Assembly: GCA_037042185.1 (NCBI GenBank)
Contig: JAXQJY010000030.1
Location: 2,702,033-2,766,032 of the forward strand
Origin: Sordariomycetes sp. S80-01Y
Taxonomy: Eukaryota; Ascomycota; Sordariomycetes
Direction of reading: 5' to 3'
Length of the DNA stretch: 64,000 bases
Shown here: positions 42,252 through 53,274 of the stretch, in pieces
How positions within the stretch are numbered: the stretch's first letter is position 1
Layout: every line of letters starts with the position of its first letter
Notes under the pieces: model-generated
Database searches by the model: none
Told to the model about the DNA's origin: nothing
The model's input: only the letters and a program-made list of their open reading frames with translations
Made by a program: the position numbers and the translations under genes

Positions 42252-43194
42252 AATGCATAGGATTTGAATATACGTATGTTAAAGTGGGCTGCCAACACCG
42301 ATCCCCCAGTCCCTGGCCCCGGTTGTGTCATCGTGGTAAACAAAGGTGGGCCTTCCAAGCACCGACATCCGGAATTTGACTCGCTAGGTCGAGTTCTTGG
42401 TACTCAATCGAGACTTTTAAGCCGCCAAAAGACATGCATATGCCAAGTGTCAAGGGACCAAAGGATTAAAGGATCGTTGTTGATCAATGGTGACGACGGT
42501 TGCCAGCTAGGATCTGTAAGGGAAGGAATCATCTGCTGCACGACCCCATCAGATAGCTCATTCATGCACGGCACTCCTTCTTATGGGTTTCCATCAGGCA
42601 CTGGTTTGAGCACAAAACGGTCGAATAGGTGAAGTGGCCATTGTGTGGAGAAGTGTCTCAGGACTGCAGCTGCCATGGCACGGCTCTGAATCAGGCACCC
42701 CAAACTGCCAGGCAGCCACAACCAATCTGGGGCTCTTGGTCTTGGACATCGTCATCGCGAATCCTGATTCATCAGTAGCAAGACATATCCAGGGTTATAC
42801 TTTGAAACATTTCTCAACACTCAAGCTCATTGTGGCAATGCCGATTACGCGGACTCACTGTCGAGGTCGGCGACCACAGCATCCATCGCTCCGTCGCACC
42901 CTATCATGACGATACTCTTTGGGAACATAGGAGAATTTTGAAAGTCGCCTCAGGCTTGCCACTGCTTCAACGTAACTGTCTGGGCAGACTCGGATGTCGA
43001 TGAGGTTGTGCAAGAGGGGCAGGCTTGGTGATGACCCTCGCCGGTTGTCTGAGGGCTTAGGAAAGTATAAAGACCCAACGTCCGACCGCCAATTTACCAC
43101 CATCTCAGACGCAGAAATAAATCACATCCACAACCACAAAGCACTTTCGCAACAGGCGTAAATTCACATCACTACATACCCTACGAACACAACC
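42252..43194. other. Divergent promoter region with TATA box
   Basis: TATAAAG at 43066 lies about 128 bp before the ATG at 43195 and is a likely TATA box for the plus-strand secreted protein gene. Frames at 42264-42909 show no protein family. Confidence 0.45.
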
Positions 43195-43826
43195 ATGCGT
43201 CTTCAGCAATTCGTTCTCATCGGCATCTCTGCATGTCTCTCACAGGGTGTCCAGATCCCTAAAGACGCAGAGAACGGTGTCTACGTGGCCGTGGACGATG
43301 GCAACGGTGGACTCAAACCCGAGCTGCTATCTCGCCATGTTGAGAGCACCAGAGACACCTTAGATCGACGTGATCCCACCCCTGGTGCCGAGATTGGTGT
43401 AAGTTTTGCAACTTTCAGAGACTAGACAGTGACTGACCTTTAAAGTGTGAGGGGAGCGGTTTGAGCTATAGCGACCTCTCACGCGCTCAGGCAGCTCTCT
43501 ACGACTACTGCGGCGCGAGCAACGTCATTCCTTCGCCAAGCAACTATATCTCCTACAAGATTAATGACGCCATTGCCTACTCTTGCAACTACGGCGGCCC
43601 CAACACCTGCGCCGATCACGAGGCCAAGGCTGCATTTGCTGAGATTGCCGGACACTGTGGAGTACCATCCGCTCCTGTTGGTGGTTGGTATGTTTAACCC
43701 TGATCCTGAGGTTGACATCGTTAAGAAAAAGGGGTGATGCTTACTACTTATAGGTACTGGATGGAAGACTGGGCAAAGAACTATGGTTATATCAGCGCTG
43801 GAGACGGGTTCTGCACTAACCTGTGA
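43195..43826 (+). CDS. Small secreted cysteine-rich protein (6 Cys)
   Basis: Three exons (43195-43398, 43446-43687, 43754-43826) encode 172 aa. The signal peptide is MRLQQFVLIGISACLSQGVQ. A pro-region follows with a basic dibasic site (LDRRD, around residue 60), just before the cysteine-bearing domain, suggesting Kex2-type processing. The mature domain has six cysteines (IGCEG, YDYCGA, YSCNYGGPNTCAD, GHCGV, GFCTN). It ends in a segment with W and Y residues (GWYWMEDWAKNYG). The spacing AYSCNYGGxNxC...C...W...YG...C resembles a widespread group of small secreted ascomycete proteins of unknown role (from memory, not checked). Splice joins restore GCEG and GGWYWMEDW. Transcribed divergently from the secreted gene at 41230. 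Confidence 0.82.
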
Positions 43827-44500
43827 GGTCTCAGCGTAGCCTAGAGGATGATGAGATTTGGCAGGGAGGACGTGATCACAGGATTAGGGAACCATGGAGA
43901 TCTAATTCAAAAAAGCTTACGGCGTGGCCTCCATGGAGTCTTTGGTAGTTGTCGACAATTAGGTGATCAGCAGCTAGCGAAACTGCAACAATCTTGCTCT
44001 GCCACTGAGTATCGAAAACTCACAGCAGCCAAAGAAATTTCACACATGCGACTTCTATTGCTCGTATCTTCATAATGTCCAATCTCTTCTTTGTTTATAA
44101 TGTGAAAAGAATACGTGGATTATCATTTTTCGTTCCGGTCGGGGTTTTCGAAAGCTCATGTCTATCGATGAGAATTGCCGACCACATTCCACGCGCAACG
44201 ACGCACGTCGCCGCTTGTGAGAAGCGCCCGTGATAAGAGGCGTTCACTACATTCGGCTTAGCCCTAGCACGTTAGGCTTATCCAAGCTACAAACCAATCA
44301 TTGCTAGGCAGGAAAAGGGTTTCTTGGCGGAGTTTGATCCACACGTCGGGAAAACGAACATGCTAACAATATAAAAAGCTTACGGTCCGTCTATTACCCT
44401 TACACCTGTGGAGTAGAGTCCAAATTCTCCTGGCCTTGAGGCCATACCTCTCGCTCTCTACCTCACTCAATACCCTATTTTTCTCCACGCGCTCTCTCAC
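43827..44500. other. Intergenic region upstream of the ankyrin gene
   Basis: No gene is supported. AATATAAAAAGC near 44368-44379, about 130 bp before the ATG at 44501, is a likely TATA box. Confidence 0.45.
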
Positions 44501-46231
44501 ATGTCGTCTGACGCAAGCTCACCTTCCATCGGACATTTAGCTGTCGAGCCAAGTCCTTGGGATGAATCCATCGTTGTTGCCGCAGCTACGGGACTCGTCG
44601 AGGAGGTGCAGAAAGAGCTCGACAAAGGAGTGAACGTGAATGATTATGATCGCGAGTTCGGGAAAACAGCACTGTCCTGGGCCGCTGAGAGGGAACACGC
44701 TCATATCTTGCAACTCCTCTTGGAGCATGACGCTGATCTCGAATGCTTAGAGCCCACTCATGGCAGAACGCCGTTGCTGGAGGCGGTTGCAAACGGTCGT
44801 GTAGCAGTCGCAAGGCACCTGATCAACGCAGGAGCTTCCCTCGAAACCCGTGACGCGATGGGAGAAACGCCATTACTCTTAGCGACCAGAGAGGATCGCG
44901 TTTTACTTGTCAAACTCTTGCTGAGAAAAAAGGCCGACCCAAATGCCAAAGACTTGCGCTCTGGCCAGGCTGCATTGTCGCGGTCAGCTCCGAATGGAAA
45001 CAAGCCCATCCTGAGTATGCTCCTTGACTACAACGCCGCAACGGACATCACAGACGATCGTGGCCGCAAGCCACTGTCATGGGCCATTGAACAGGGTCAT
45101 GAGGAAATTGCGTCCATTCTGGCGGGCTACAAGCCGGATGTGGGGCCGGTAGGCGCCGTTGGAAACATGACAACACGGGACCCCGCTGAAGTTTCCGATG
45201 ATGACCCTCTCGCAAAAGCTATGCTTGCAGAGTATACACGGAAGGTTAAACGAATTTTGAATCACTGCACCAGTCTGGATCTCAGAGACGAACATGGAAA
45301 AGCTGTCTTATGGGCTTCGAAGAGGGGGTACTACAAGATTACCAAGATTCTCCTCGACAAAGGGGTCGCAGTGAACCAAGAGGACAAGGACGGATCCACT
45401 GCTCTTTCATTTGCAGTTGACAATGGGCATACTGAGCTCGTTTCCCTGTTGCTGGACTGCAAGGCCGATGTCAACTCCAGAGAAGATGAACAGACGACAC
45501 CATTGATGGTTGCAGCTATGAGGGGAGAAGCGAAGGTAGTCTCTCTATTGCTGGAGGCAGGAGCAGATCCCAATGCCCAAGACTAGGCTGTTTGGTCCCC
45601 ACTACTACAGGCCGCTGCCGATGGACATGGAGCCGTGATACCTCTGTTGTTTGAGAGGGGTGCAGACCTTAGCGCGCGAGATGAGAACGAACAGACTGCG
45701 ATCAGTCTAGCCGCAGAACACGGGCATCTGGGGGTGGTGAAGATGCTGCTGGTGGGAGGTATTTCCGCTGACAACGACGAGACAGACCAAACACCACCTG
45801 GAAAGGCGCTGGGCCATGAATTGGACACCGAGGATTTCTCAATCGTCAAACTGCTCCTCACACATGGCGCAGACCCTTTCTCAAAAGTATACCACGACAA
45901 CCGTTCACCTTTGCAGCTCGCGGTAGTAAACGGCCACAGGGATATAGTGGAGCTATTCCTCAAGATCAAGCCTAGATCAAGGAATTGGAAGCAAGAATAT
46001 GTCCGTGAGTCAATCTGCCAGGCTGCTATTCGTCGGATGGATGACTTTTTGGACTTGCTATTCGAGCACTACGATTCCGAGGACCACAACACCGAAACGC
46101 CCTTGCAGTGGGTGTACAGCCGAACCTGTTCGTGCGAGACCGAGGTAGCCGCCAGTCTCTTGAAGCCATATCTTTCGCCTAGGGCGGATTACGGAGAGAT
46201 GGAGAACAATGATACGCGTGGTTCACTATAG
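44501..46231 (+). pseudogene. Ankyrin-repeat protein gene interrupted by one stop codon
   Basis: The frame from MSSDASSPSIGHLAVEP runs 361 codons to a TAG at 45584-45586, then continues open in the same frame to 46231 (another 214 codons). Both sides consist of ankyrin repeats of about 33 aa: GKTALSWAAEREHAHILQLL, GRTPLLEAVANGRVAVARHL, GSTALSFAVDNGHTELVSLL upstream, and QTAISLAAEHGHLGVVKML and SPLQLAVVNGHRDIVELFL downstream. The stop falls in the fingertip loop after ADPNAQD, where most repeats have a charged residue, so a single base change explains it. No intron fits that removes it without deleting a repeat. The first part could still make a shortened ankyrin protein of about 8 repeats. 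A role in protein binding is all that can be said. Confidence 0.8.
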
Positions 46232-47585
46232 TGATTGGCGATACATTGGCCCAAATATTAAGAGTGGCTCTTCCCACCATTATCATTTCTCCATCATCCG
46301 GTACGTCATCAGCTCTCCAGCACTGAACGAGCAAAAAGCTTCACTCCTTTGAGCAAGGCCGCAATGTGTCGGCCCAGTCTCTCGTCATCTTCAACTTCGT
46401 GATCACTTCCGCCTTGCGTGGAGTGGCCTCCAACGTACAGATCAGTCTAACGTGTGCTTAACTATCGCATGAAGGGAAAGAGCGTTGGCCAATGCAGTTT
46501 TCTTCTCTGCCGCCAAGTACATCGTTACTACTTTCTTCCTGGCCACGGCTGATATGGCACCCCACCGTCAAGGCTAGTACGCTTACTCTCACGGAACTGA
46601 TACTTTCCGGTCAGCAACCCAGAGAATGAAATCAATAGAGCTCTAAGAAAGACATAACCACTCGTGAGAGGGGGGCAAGATACGCTCAGTCCTTTCTTCT
46701 CTAGCCGAACTCGAGGTGTTAGATCCCAATCTGGTCATCGCAGGTTTCGAGCTTTTAGACAAGAACATAAAAACATGACCTTGAAACTTGAGGAGAGAAA
46801 GCTTTCAATTGTCTTTCTCATCGCCAGTCCCTCAACAGGCTCGTTAAGGTATGACACGAAAGCAGCACCTAGGTCAGTTTCATTCTCAGACGGTCCTCGG
46901 TTGCTCAAGTGAGAGCAAACAGGCAATCCGGATGTCCACCACAAGCCACACAAGCGAAGCCCCTATCCGCAACAGCAGCTTCTGGTGTCGGCGCATTAGT
47001 AGATGCTATGAGCCGAGCGATATGTATCATGGTATCATATTAATCTTTCCCACCTGATAGCCCAGTTTGCCTGAAGGCCTGGACACTACGAGCTTTTTAA
47101 ACTCTTGTTATATTCCAATCACAGCTCTTGGATTTCTGCAGTTGCATTTTTAGTTGTGTTTTAATAGCAAGGACACATCCTGACACCTTCTTGTGAGCAA
47201 CTCGAATGCATCAGAGTAGAGCGGTGCGGAGATCGGACCCGTAATGACACGCGCCGTCGGACATTGCGCAGTACTTCGTTGAAATCCCCGCAAGAGCATC
47301 AGAAGCCAGGCCGGTGGTCCCGGGCAGAAGACCGCTGAGGCTGTAGGTTTCAATAAGCGCGAATGCCGAGCCCCACTACTAATTCGCCAGTAGTTGGTTT
47401 CTTTCGCCGCGGAGGACGAAATCCCGACGACGGCGCTTTCCGTCTCGGACGGGCCTCGGTCATACGAACGAGGCGCAATGGCTATTGCAGTTAAATAGAT
47501 TAGGTGCCGCCGTAGGACGGCTTATCTTACCATTAAACGTCTCAAAATCACTGATTGTGAGACCTTTGGCTCGACCACCATCGTC
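46232..47585. other. 1.35-kb intergenic region, nothing firm
   Basis: Short frames only, no repeats or RNA genes recognised. Confidence 0.4.
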
Positions 47586-48094
47586 ATGTTGTCCCCAACG
47601 GGCCAGATCCCTCTAGTTGTCATAGGCTGGGGTCGTGAAAACGGCATCATCTTCATGCCCAAAGTCTTCGCTGAGTATAGTACGCCTTATGTAATGACAG
47701 CCATGATGGACTTCGTGGAGACCCAGGAAAGATACCGTTACTCGACCCAGAACCTCGGAGCGGTCCTACATAACCTTCATCCACGTCCACGGGCTCTGGT
47801 CATTGGCATTGCCGTCCACCCTTCGCTCGTTGATGAGATGACGGCTGAGTGGGAGAATTATGTTCAAGTTGTCTTGAAGAAGGAATTTCAGGAAAATGAT
47901 GAGTGGAAGAAAAACGTCTGCGTTACTGTAAGAGTTAGACCAACGCATTGTCATCTCCGGAGGGCTAAATTGCGTTACAGCTACCGCTCACACATTACGT
48001 GAACCCAAGCGTGGGACGTCCACCAATGGATATGGGATGGGAGATTGAGATGTTCAGGCAGCTGGATGCTGTCTTTAGACATGGAGTGGTATGA
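47586..48094 (+). CDS. Hypothetical protein, two exons
   Basis: Exons 47586-47927 and 47981-48094 (GTAAGA donor, ACAG acceptor, 53-nt intron) encode 151 aa. Unspliced, the frame ends 25 codons later. The joined text keeps an even, protein-like composition (VCVTLPLTHYVNPSVG), which supports the splice. The start MLSPTGQIPLVVIGWG has a hydrophobic stretch but no clean signal peptide. The rest is mixed alpha/beta (FAEYSTPYVMTAMMDF, MTAEWENYVQVVLKKEF). I recognise no domain. It could be a lineage-specific gene. Confidence 0.5.
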
Positions 48095-48684
48095 GCCCCA
48101 GGAGAGTAATGAGAAGGGGTAATCTGCCTATTACGAGGTCCACTTGTGAGTATCGCTGGAACCACGAAATCCTGGGCTCTGCCCGTTCGGCGCCAAGGGT
48201 GGTACCCATGAAGCTGTTTGCTATGTTTCTCAGACTCGGTGCAGCTTCGTCGGTCAACCGGATGCATGTCGACGTGTCCAGCTACGTAGCAGAACAAGCA
48301 AGCGTTGAAAGGTCACAATCCAAAAGTAATGGCGCCTTACGAAGGTACGATGGTTTTGGCATACCAAGTCTTACCTTTGGGTCATTTGTGAAGCAGCTCG
48401 ATCGCAGACAGACACATAGGCAACTCCCAGGGCGAGTGCCTTTTTCCGAGGTTGGCATCAGCCCGTTACAGTGCCACTTTGAATAACAGCTCTTGAATCT
48501 TGTTATCGTTAATGCCGCAATCGGCAGCAACCTAGGGTAACATTATGCTAACCCGCGGAATGGATCAGCTTACAGATCTCGTGTTGAGGCCCGGCAAATC
48601 AGCACGACTCGATGCGGTATTTTATTCGCTCCATCTGTCATTGAAGTCTTGTAATACATGACCCACATCACACTACACTGCATG
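48095..48684. other. Convergent intergenic region
   Basis: Lies between the hypothetical gene and the 3' end of the minus-strand GST gene. No gene is supported. Confidence 0.45.
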
Positions 48685-49655
48685 TTATTTTGCAGCATCC
48701 TCCTTCATACTTTCCTGCACCCACTTGCGAACAGGGTCTGCCAGCTGCGCAATAACCTCCTCACTTTGATCAAGAGACTCAAAAATAGGGTTCTCCGAGG
48801 GCACACGGCGGCCTTTCTCAAAGCCGGGGCGCTCAAGAAGCTTGTAGAGCCAATGTTTGACGGCAGGAAACTCGTCTAAATCTACTCCAGACCATTCTGC
48901 AAGTAGTCAGCTACGCCGAAGCATCCTGTCGCCACATTTCAACCCACGGGAAAGGGGGAACCTACGTGCAGCTGCGGCCCATCCCCAGCAGCAAATGTCA
49001 GCGACAGTTACCCTGTCACCCACGATGTATCCCCACGGAGACTTCTGTAAGTGGGTGTCCAGGGTGCGGTATAGGCGGCGCGTCTCATTCACGTAGCGAT
49101 TGACGCCATACTCAATCCTCGTGGGTGCGGACCCTGGGTGGTCAATTAGCATAGAATTCACACACGATGGTTTGCATCTATGCCTACGGTTGAAATGCAC
49201 TGCCTGACCTTGCATTGGGCCCAAGCCGCCCATTTGCCACATTAACTATCCACGAGCGTCAGGACCACACACAATATTGCCAACAACCTCTGCAACAGGG
49301 TCTGTTCGAGAAAATATGAGCTTACCCAGTTGTTGACCTCCCAGTACTCCCTTGAGCCTCGGGGATAGGAAACCTTGTGGTCTCCATCATACCGATCTAC
49401 GAGATACTGTAGAATACTTCCACTCTCGAAAATGCGAATCTCCTTGCCATCGTCGTACGTGTCGGTTAGCGCAGGGATACGGCCGTTTGGGTTGAGGCCT
49501 AAAAACCACGCCTCTTTTTGTATGTTCTTCATGATGTCGATCTGAGTTACCTGATAGGGCAAACCCAATTCCTCCAAAAGGATGGAAACTTTTATACCGT
49601 TGGCCGTGGCAAACGAATAAAGGTGGATGTTGGGCTTTGGAGAGACTGCCATCAC
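48685..49655 (-). CDS. Glutathione S-transferase, Ure2p-like
   Basis: Four exons (49326-49655, 49188-49245, 48966-49133, 48685-48896) encode 255 aa (254 from the second Met). The thioredoxin-like N-domain shows IHLYSFATANGIKVSILLEE, the glutathione-binding NPNGRIPAL loop and FESGSILQYLVDRY. The helical C-domain shows MWQMGGLGPMQGQAVHF, IEYGVNRYVNETRRLYRTLD and VGDRVTVADICCWGW. Splice joins restore NNWLMWQMGG, HFNRSAPTRIEYG and AAAQWSGVDLDEFPAVKHW, each matching the family, so the gene looks intact despite lying in a decaying region. Intron phases agree throughout. It conjugates or reduces electrophiles and peroxides with glutathione in the cytosol. It lies 1.5 kb from an NmrA-like reductase on the same strand. 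Confidence 0.93.
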
Positions 49656-51162
49656 GACGAACGACGGTGTTGATCTCAGTGGGAGGATTGGTGTCGGACT
49701 TTTCCACCTGTTTATCAGGCCTTCAATACGAGTAAATATGTTGTTACTGTCGAAAACCGCGAATGTCCGAGATGTAGGTTGATGTTCGTCGGTGAGGAAA
49801 TGGGCTATGCTTTATAGATATTTTGTCACCCTAGACCCACGGCGCTCCGGAGTAGACCTTGGAGAGTCACTTACTATTGATAAGCTAGAATGCTCGAAAC
49901 GATGTAGCGCAGACTTTAGCGCCGTATAAATGACTTGTGGGTCGAAGTATATTTCAAGCTTATCTAACAAAAAGACTAGATGACGCCTTCGATTTCTAAT
50001 TCATGGCGTAGCATTGCTAATCCGACATTCGCCCATTGAAACTCCGGATTTGTCATGCGTTCCTCTTATCATGAGATCTTAGAGCTTTATAAGTACCGTA
50101 AACCTCTGCATAGCTAGCTAAAGCGCAGTCGTAATAGAGTGAGGATGGAGGGGTTTCCACGAGCTTTAGGTTGGCGTGAAAAGCACGACCGAACATGACA
50201 GCAATCAAGACCAAAAGTCATCCCCGTTGCAACGCTTTGACGGCCTAGCCTAATATGAGATGAGAACGAAAACAATGAAACCACCAACCGATGTCACGTG
50301 TTTTGCTTGTAATCGATCGGTCATAACCGTAATAGGCAAGGAGTTGGGGGTCGTTCGATCCAAGAAATAGAAGAACCGCTAAGGTATACAGCAGACGGAT
50401 ACCAACAGCTGAGGATAGTTGTACCAACGACGAAGAGACTTCGGATATCCGACCACTGCATATATTGGCGCTTCGATTACGCCTCACGAGGATTCTTGAT
50501 GGCTGCTCTGTCAACAAAGTTTGGAATAAAAGAACGCGCTCTATGGAAGTACCTGTAACCAAAGGCACCCGTTGAGAATCTGGTATGATCGCGGTAAATA
50601 GCAGACCGAATAGCATCGAAAGTACGCCTGAAGTAATATAGGGTCGCCAACACCATCAAAAGATCTCAGTCCTGCGCATGTTCAATGTGCTGTAAGCGAT
50701 TGAACCGCTGGCCGCGAAGAGTTCCATGTTACCCATGAATAAAACATAAAATCCACAAATTGCCTGCTACGCCTGCACGAACCCATGACTTTGTACAAAC
50801 TTTCAGGTACGAAGCAAGACTACAGAGTAACAGTAAGCACTTTTGTGGCATAGTGCGAAAGGACGGCCATCGGGGGCGCTTGAAGCGTTGCCGCCATGGC
50901 AGCTAGGTGACTACCAAGAACACTCTGCAATTCGACAGCACTACTCTACTCTTGTAACGGCAAATACTACGGTAAGCCTGCGCAATAACCAATGCAGAGC
51001 ATCATGGGCATGCAGTGACGTTGGATTGCAAAAGCTACCTCAAACAGACTAATACCGCCCCCAATGAGTAATCCGGGGTTTCTGGTCAGAGCCTTGAAAC
51101 CTGTTCTGATGGTCCTCAAAGCTCATGAGTGTTCCCGTCTTCCAGGCTTTAAGTTGAAAGAC
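49656..51162. other. 1.5-kb intergenic region with a possible gene relic
   Basis: AT-richer than the coding blocks. A hydrophobic minus-strand frame at 50245-50659 is listed separately. Nothing else is supported. Confidence 0.4.
50245..50659 (-). pseudogene. Possible relic of a membrane protein
   Basis: Two overlapping minus-strand frames (50477-50659 and 50245-50616) contain hydrophobic text such as MLFGLLFTAIIPDSQRVPLV and LLYTLAVLLFLGSNDPQLL. No start, splice structure or motif allows a full model. It may be a remnant of an integral membrane protein or chance. Low confidence. Confidence 0.2.
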
Positions 51163-52209
51163 TTATTCACCTAAGCCCACGTTGAACATAGCGGTGCTCA
51201 ACTTGTCAAGCGGAGTTCGCTTCAGGTATTCCTCGACTGATACATGCTGAAGGCCTGCGTACGGGCTTTTCAATGCCTCAGGTCCGATATGTGTCTGGCC
51301 ATTGGAGGAATAGTACTTATAATATCTGTGATGGGAAACATTAGGATGCTGCCATGGAACCGGTTGAACGACTGCTAGACTCACAGTGGCAACCAGGACA
51401 TGTAGTCGCTGGGATTCTGCGCTTGCTCTGCTTGCATCTTGGTTTTGAGATCATCCAGATCTCCCAGCCAGGTGACCTTTGGTTTCAAGTTGTAGACCTT
51501 CTCAAAGATCTCCGGAAGCTCTCGCGTGGATCTCCTATCTCCAAGAACTGCAACAAATCAGTACTTTCACAACTGACGGCTGGGTGACTTTGTGCTGACA
51601 TTTTTGGAATCCCACTGCCCTCTCGTCAAGAGCTATCAACGAAACGAATTCGGCAGCGTTTTCATAGCTTGTAAGCTCCCAAATTTCGTCGCCCTTGCCC
51701 CAAAGTGACAGGGAATTTCGACTTGGGTTAAAAGCACCAAACCACGAACTCCAAAATGTATCCAGGAATGCGCCAATAAGGACATGAACACCTTTGATTG
51801 TCCTCCCTTGGAGAAAGTCGTACACTTGCTTCATTGGATCCTTGGCAGGAAGTTGACCGTATTCCAGCTTGGTATAATCGATAGTGTAGTCACTAGCCAC
51901 GTAGCGAGGAACGCCTTCGGCTTCACTGGCATCGATCAGAAGCTTTTGGCCATCTAGCATGAGATGGTCATCTCCCGCGTAAGCACAAACGACCACATTG
52001 GCTCCTCTAACGAACGAACGTAGCCCAGCTTGGTTCCAGGCGTCCCCTTGAACGACTTCTAAGGCGGATGCAGACCGGATGGACTCAGGCAGCTTGTTTG
52101 GGTCTCTAGCGAGACCCTTGACAGCCACGTCTTTTCTCTTGAGAAGTTGAGCTGTGAGGGTTCGGCCGAATCTGCCCGTCACTCCAGCAACGGCGACAGT
52201 GAAGACCAT
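51163..52209 (-). CDS. NmrA-like NAD(P)-binding protein (isoflavone reductase-type)
   Basis: Three exons (51600-52209, 51385-51547, 51163-51325) encode 311 aa. VAVAGVTGRFGRTLTAQLL is the GxxGxxG Rossmann motif of the atypical short-chain dehydrogenase group. VKGLARDP follows at strand 2, GANVVVCAYAGDD at strand 4, and GVPRYVASDYTIDY replaces the usual YxxxK region, as in NmrA-like and phenylcoumaran-reductase relatives. Joins restore GFQKFLGDRRSTRELPEIF and SWLPLYYKYYSSNGQT, matching the family end region. Enzymes of this family either reduce phenylpropanoid-like substrates or act as NAD(P) sensors; which applies cannot be told. Cytosolic. Intact, same strand as the GST gene. Confidence 0.9.
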
Positions 52210-53274
52210 GGTGTCGGTGGTGGCAGTATGTCGGTAGTATTGTGTATAGCAGAAATTTCGAAGTCCGATAATATCATGTTAAATGACTTGGCAGAAGCAT
52301 TGGGATCAGGTACTTTAATACTTTTATTGCACATCTCCTCCCAACTCAAGCTGGCCGGGTAGGTACTGTTGAGTCAAACGTAATCGGCAACTTTGAAGAT
52401 TGCAATGTGCCAATATCTGCGACCCAGTTCTGTCGCCAATCACAGTCTCAGTATGGGTCTCTAGACAGCCGTAGAGCATGACGCCATTCCCAGATGTCCC
52501 CGTTCGCCTCGCAGTCCGAGCAAGGCCGAGGACCAAGACAAGGGTTAATGATGGAAGAGGAGAGCATACACTGCAGCCTGTCTACGTATTCGCCGGTGGG
52601 AACAGTAAATATCTATTATTAATGTATTATTCTCCAAGTTCAAAGACTCACATGACTGAAATCACTGTCGATCGGATCCGGCATTCTACATAATGCAGCG
52701 ACAGCCGTTACCTGATTCTGACTGGGACGACAATGGCGGCAGATGACCTGGCTTGAGTAAGACTGCAAGGTCTGATCCGCATCTGCATTACTACACACCT
52801 CCTCTGCCATCTCCCCCAGCGTCTCCACAACCACCTCCGCTAGCATCTCCGCTAGCATCTCCGCTGGCACCGCCGGTATCATCTCCGCCAACACCTCCAC
52901 AAGAACCTACCGGCTACTCGTGCGGCGCGCCTCCTTATACAAGGTCTAGATAGTGCGGTGAGGTGTTGACGAACATCAAAGCGGCGCGCTGCGGGTGTGG
53001 TTCGCATTTAACTCCCCGCTTGTGTTATGGGGAGAGCGGGGGTCCCGATTATAGTTATTGAAGTGCAAGTAGTCCCCTCTCCACACAGAAGATTGTAGTC
53101 TAGCGCGAGGTTGGAGACAAGATAATTACATACTATGAGGAACAACATAAAGCCAACCCTCGGACATGCCTTCGCCTATGGACGTGACCCCCACTCTCGG
53201 ATCATCGGTGAGGCTTATTAGCCAAGGAGCCAGCCTAGACCTAAGATTTGCTTCCTATCAGACTTTAGGCATTT
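52210..53274. other. Intergenic region with a proline-coding 12-bp repeat patch
   Basis: Near 52820-52900 a CTAGCATCTCCG unit repeats and grades into degenerate copies. Read on the plus strand it gives PPLASPLASPLAPP within a 66-codon frame (52753-52953). No splice-linked start or domain supports a gene. Otherwise featureless. Confidence 0.4.

Noticed and set aside
52753-52953. Proline-rich 66-codon frame with PLAS repeats
   Set aside because: Built from a 12-bp repeat. The minus strand is equally open, and no upstream exon or signal peptide could be joined.
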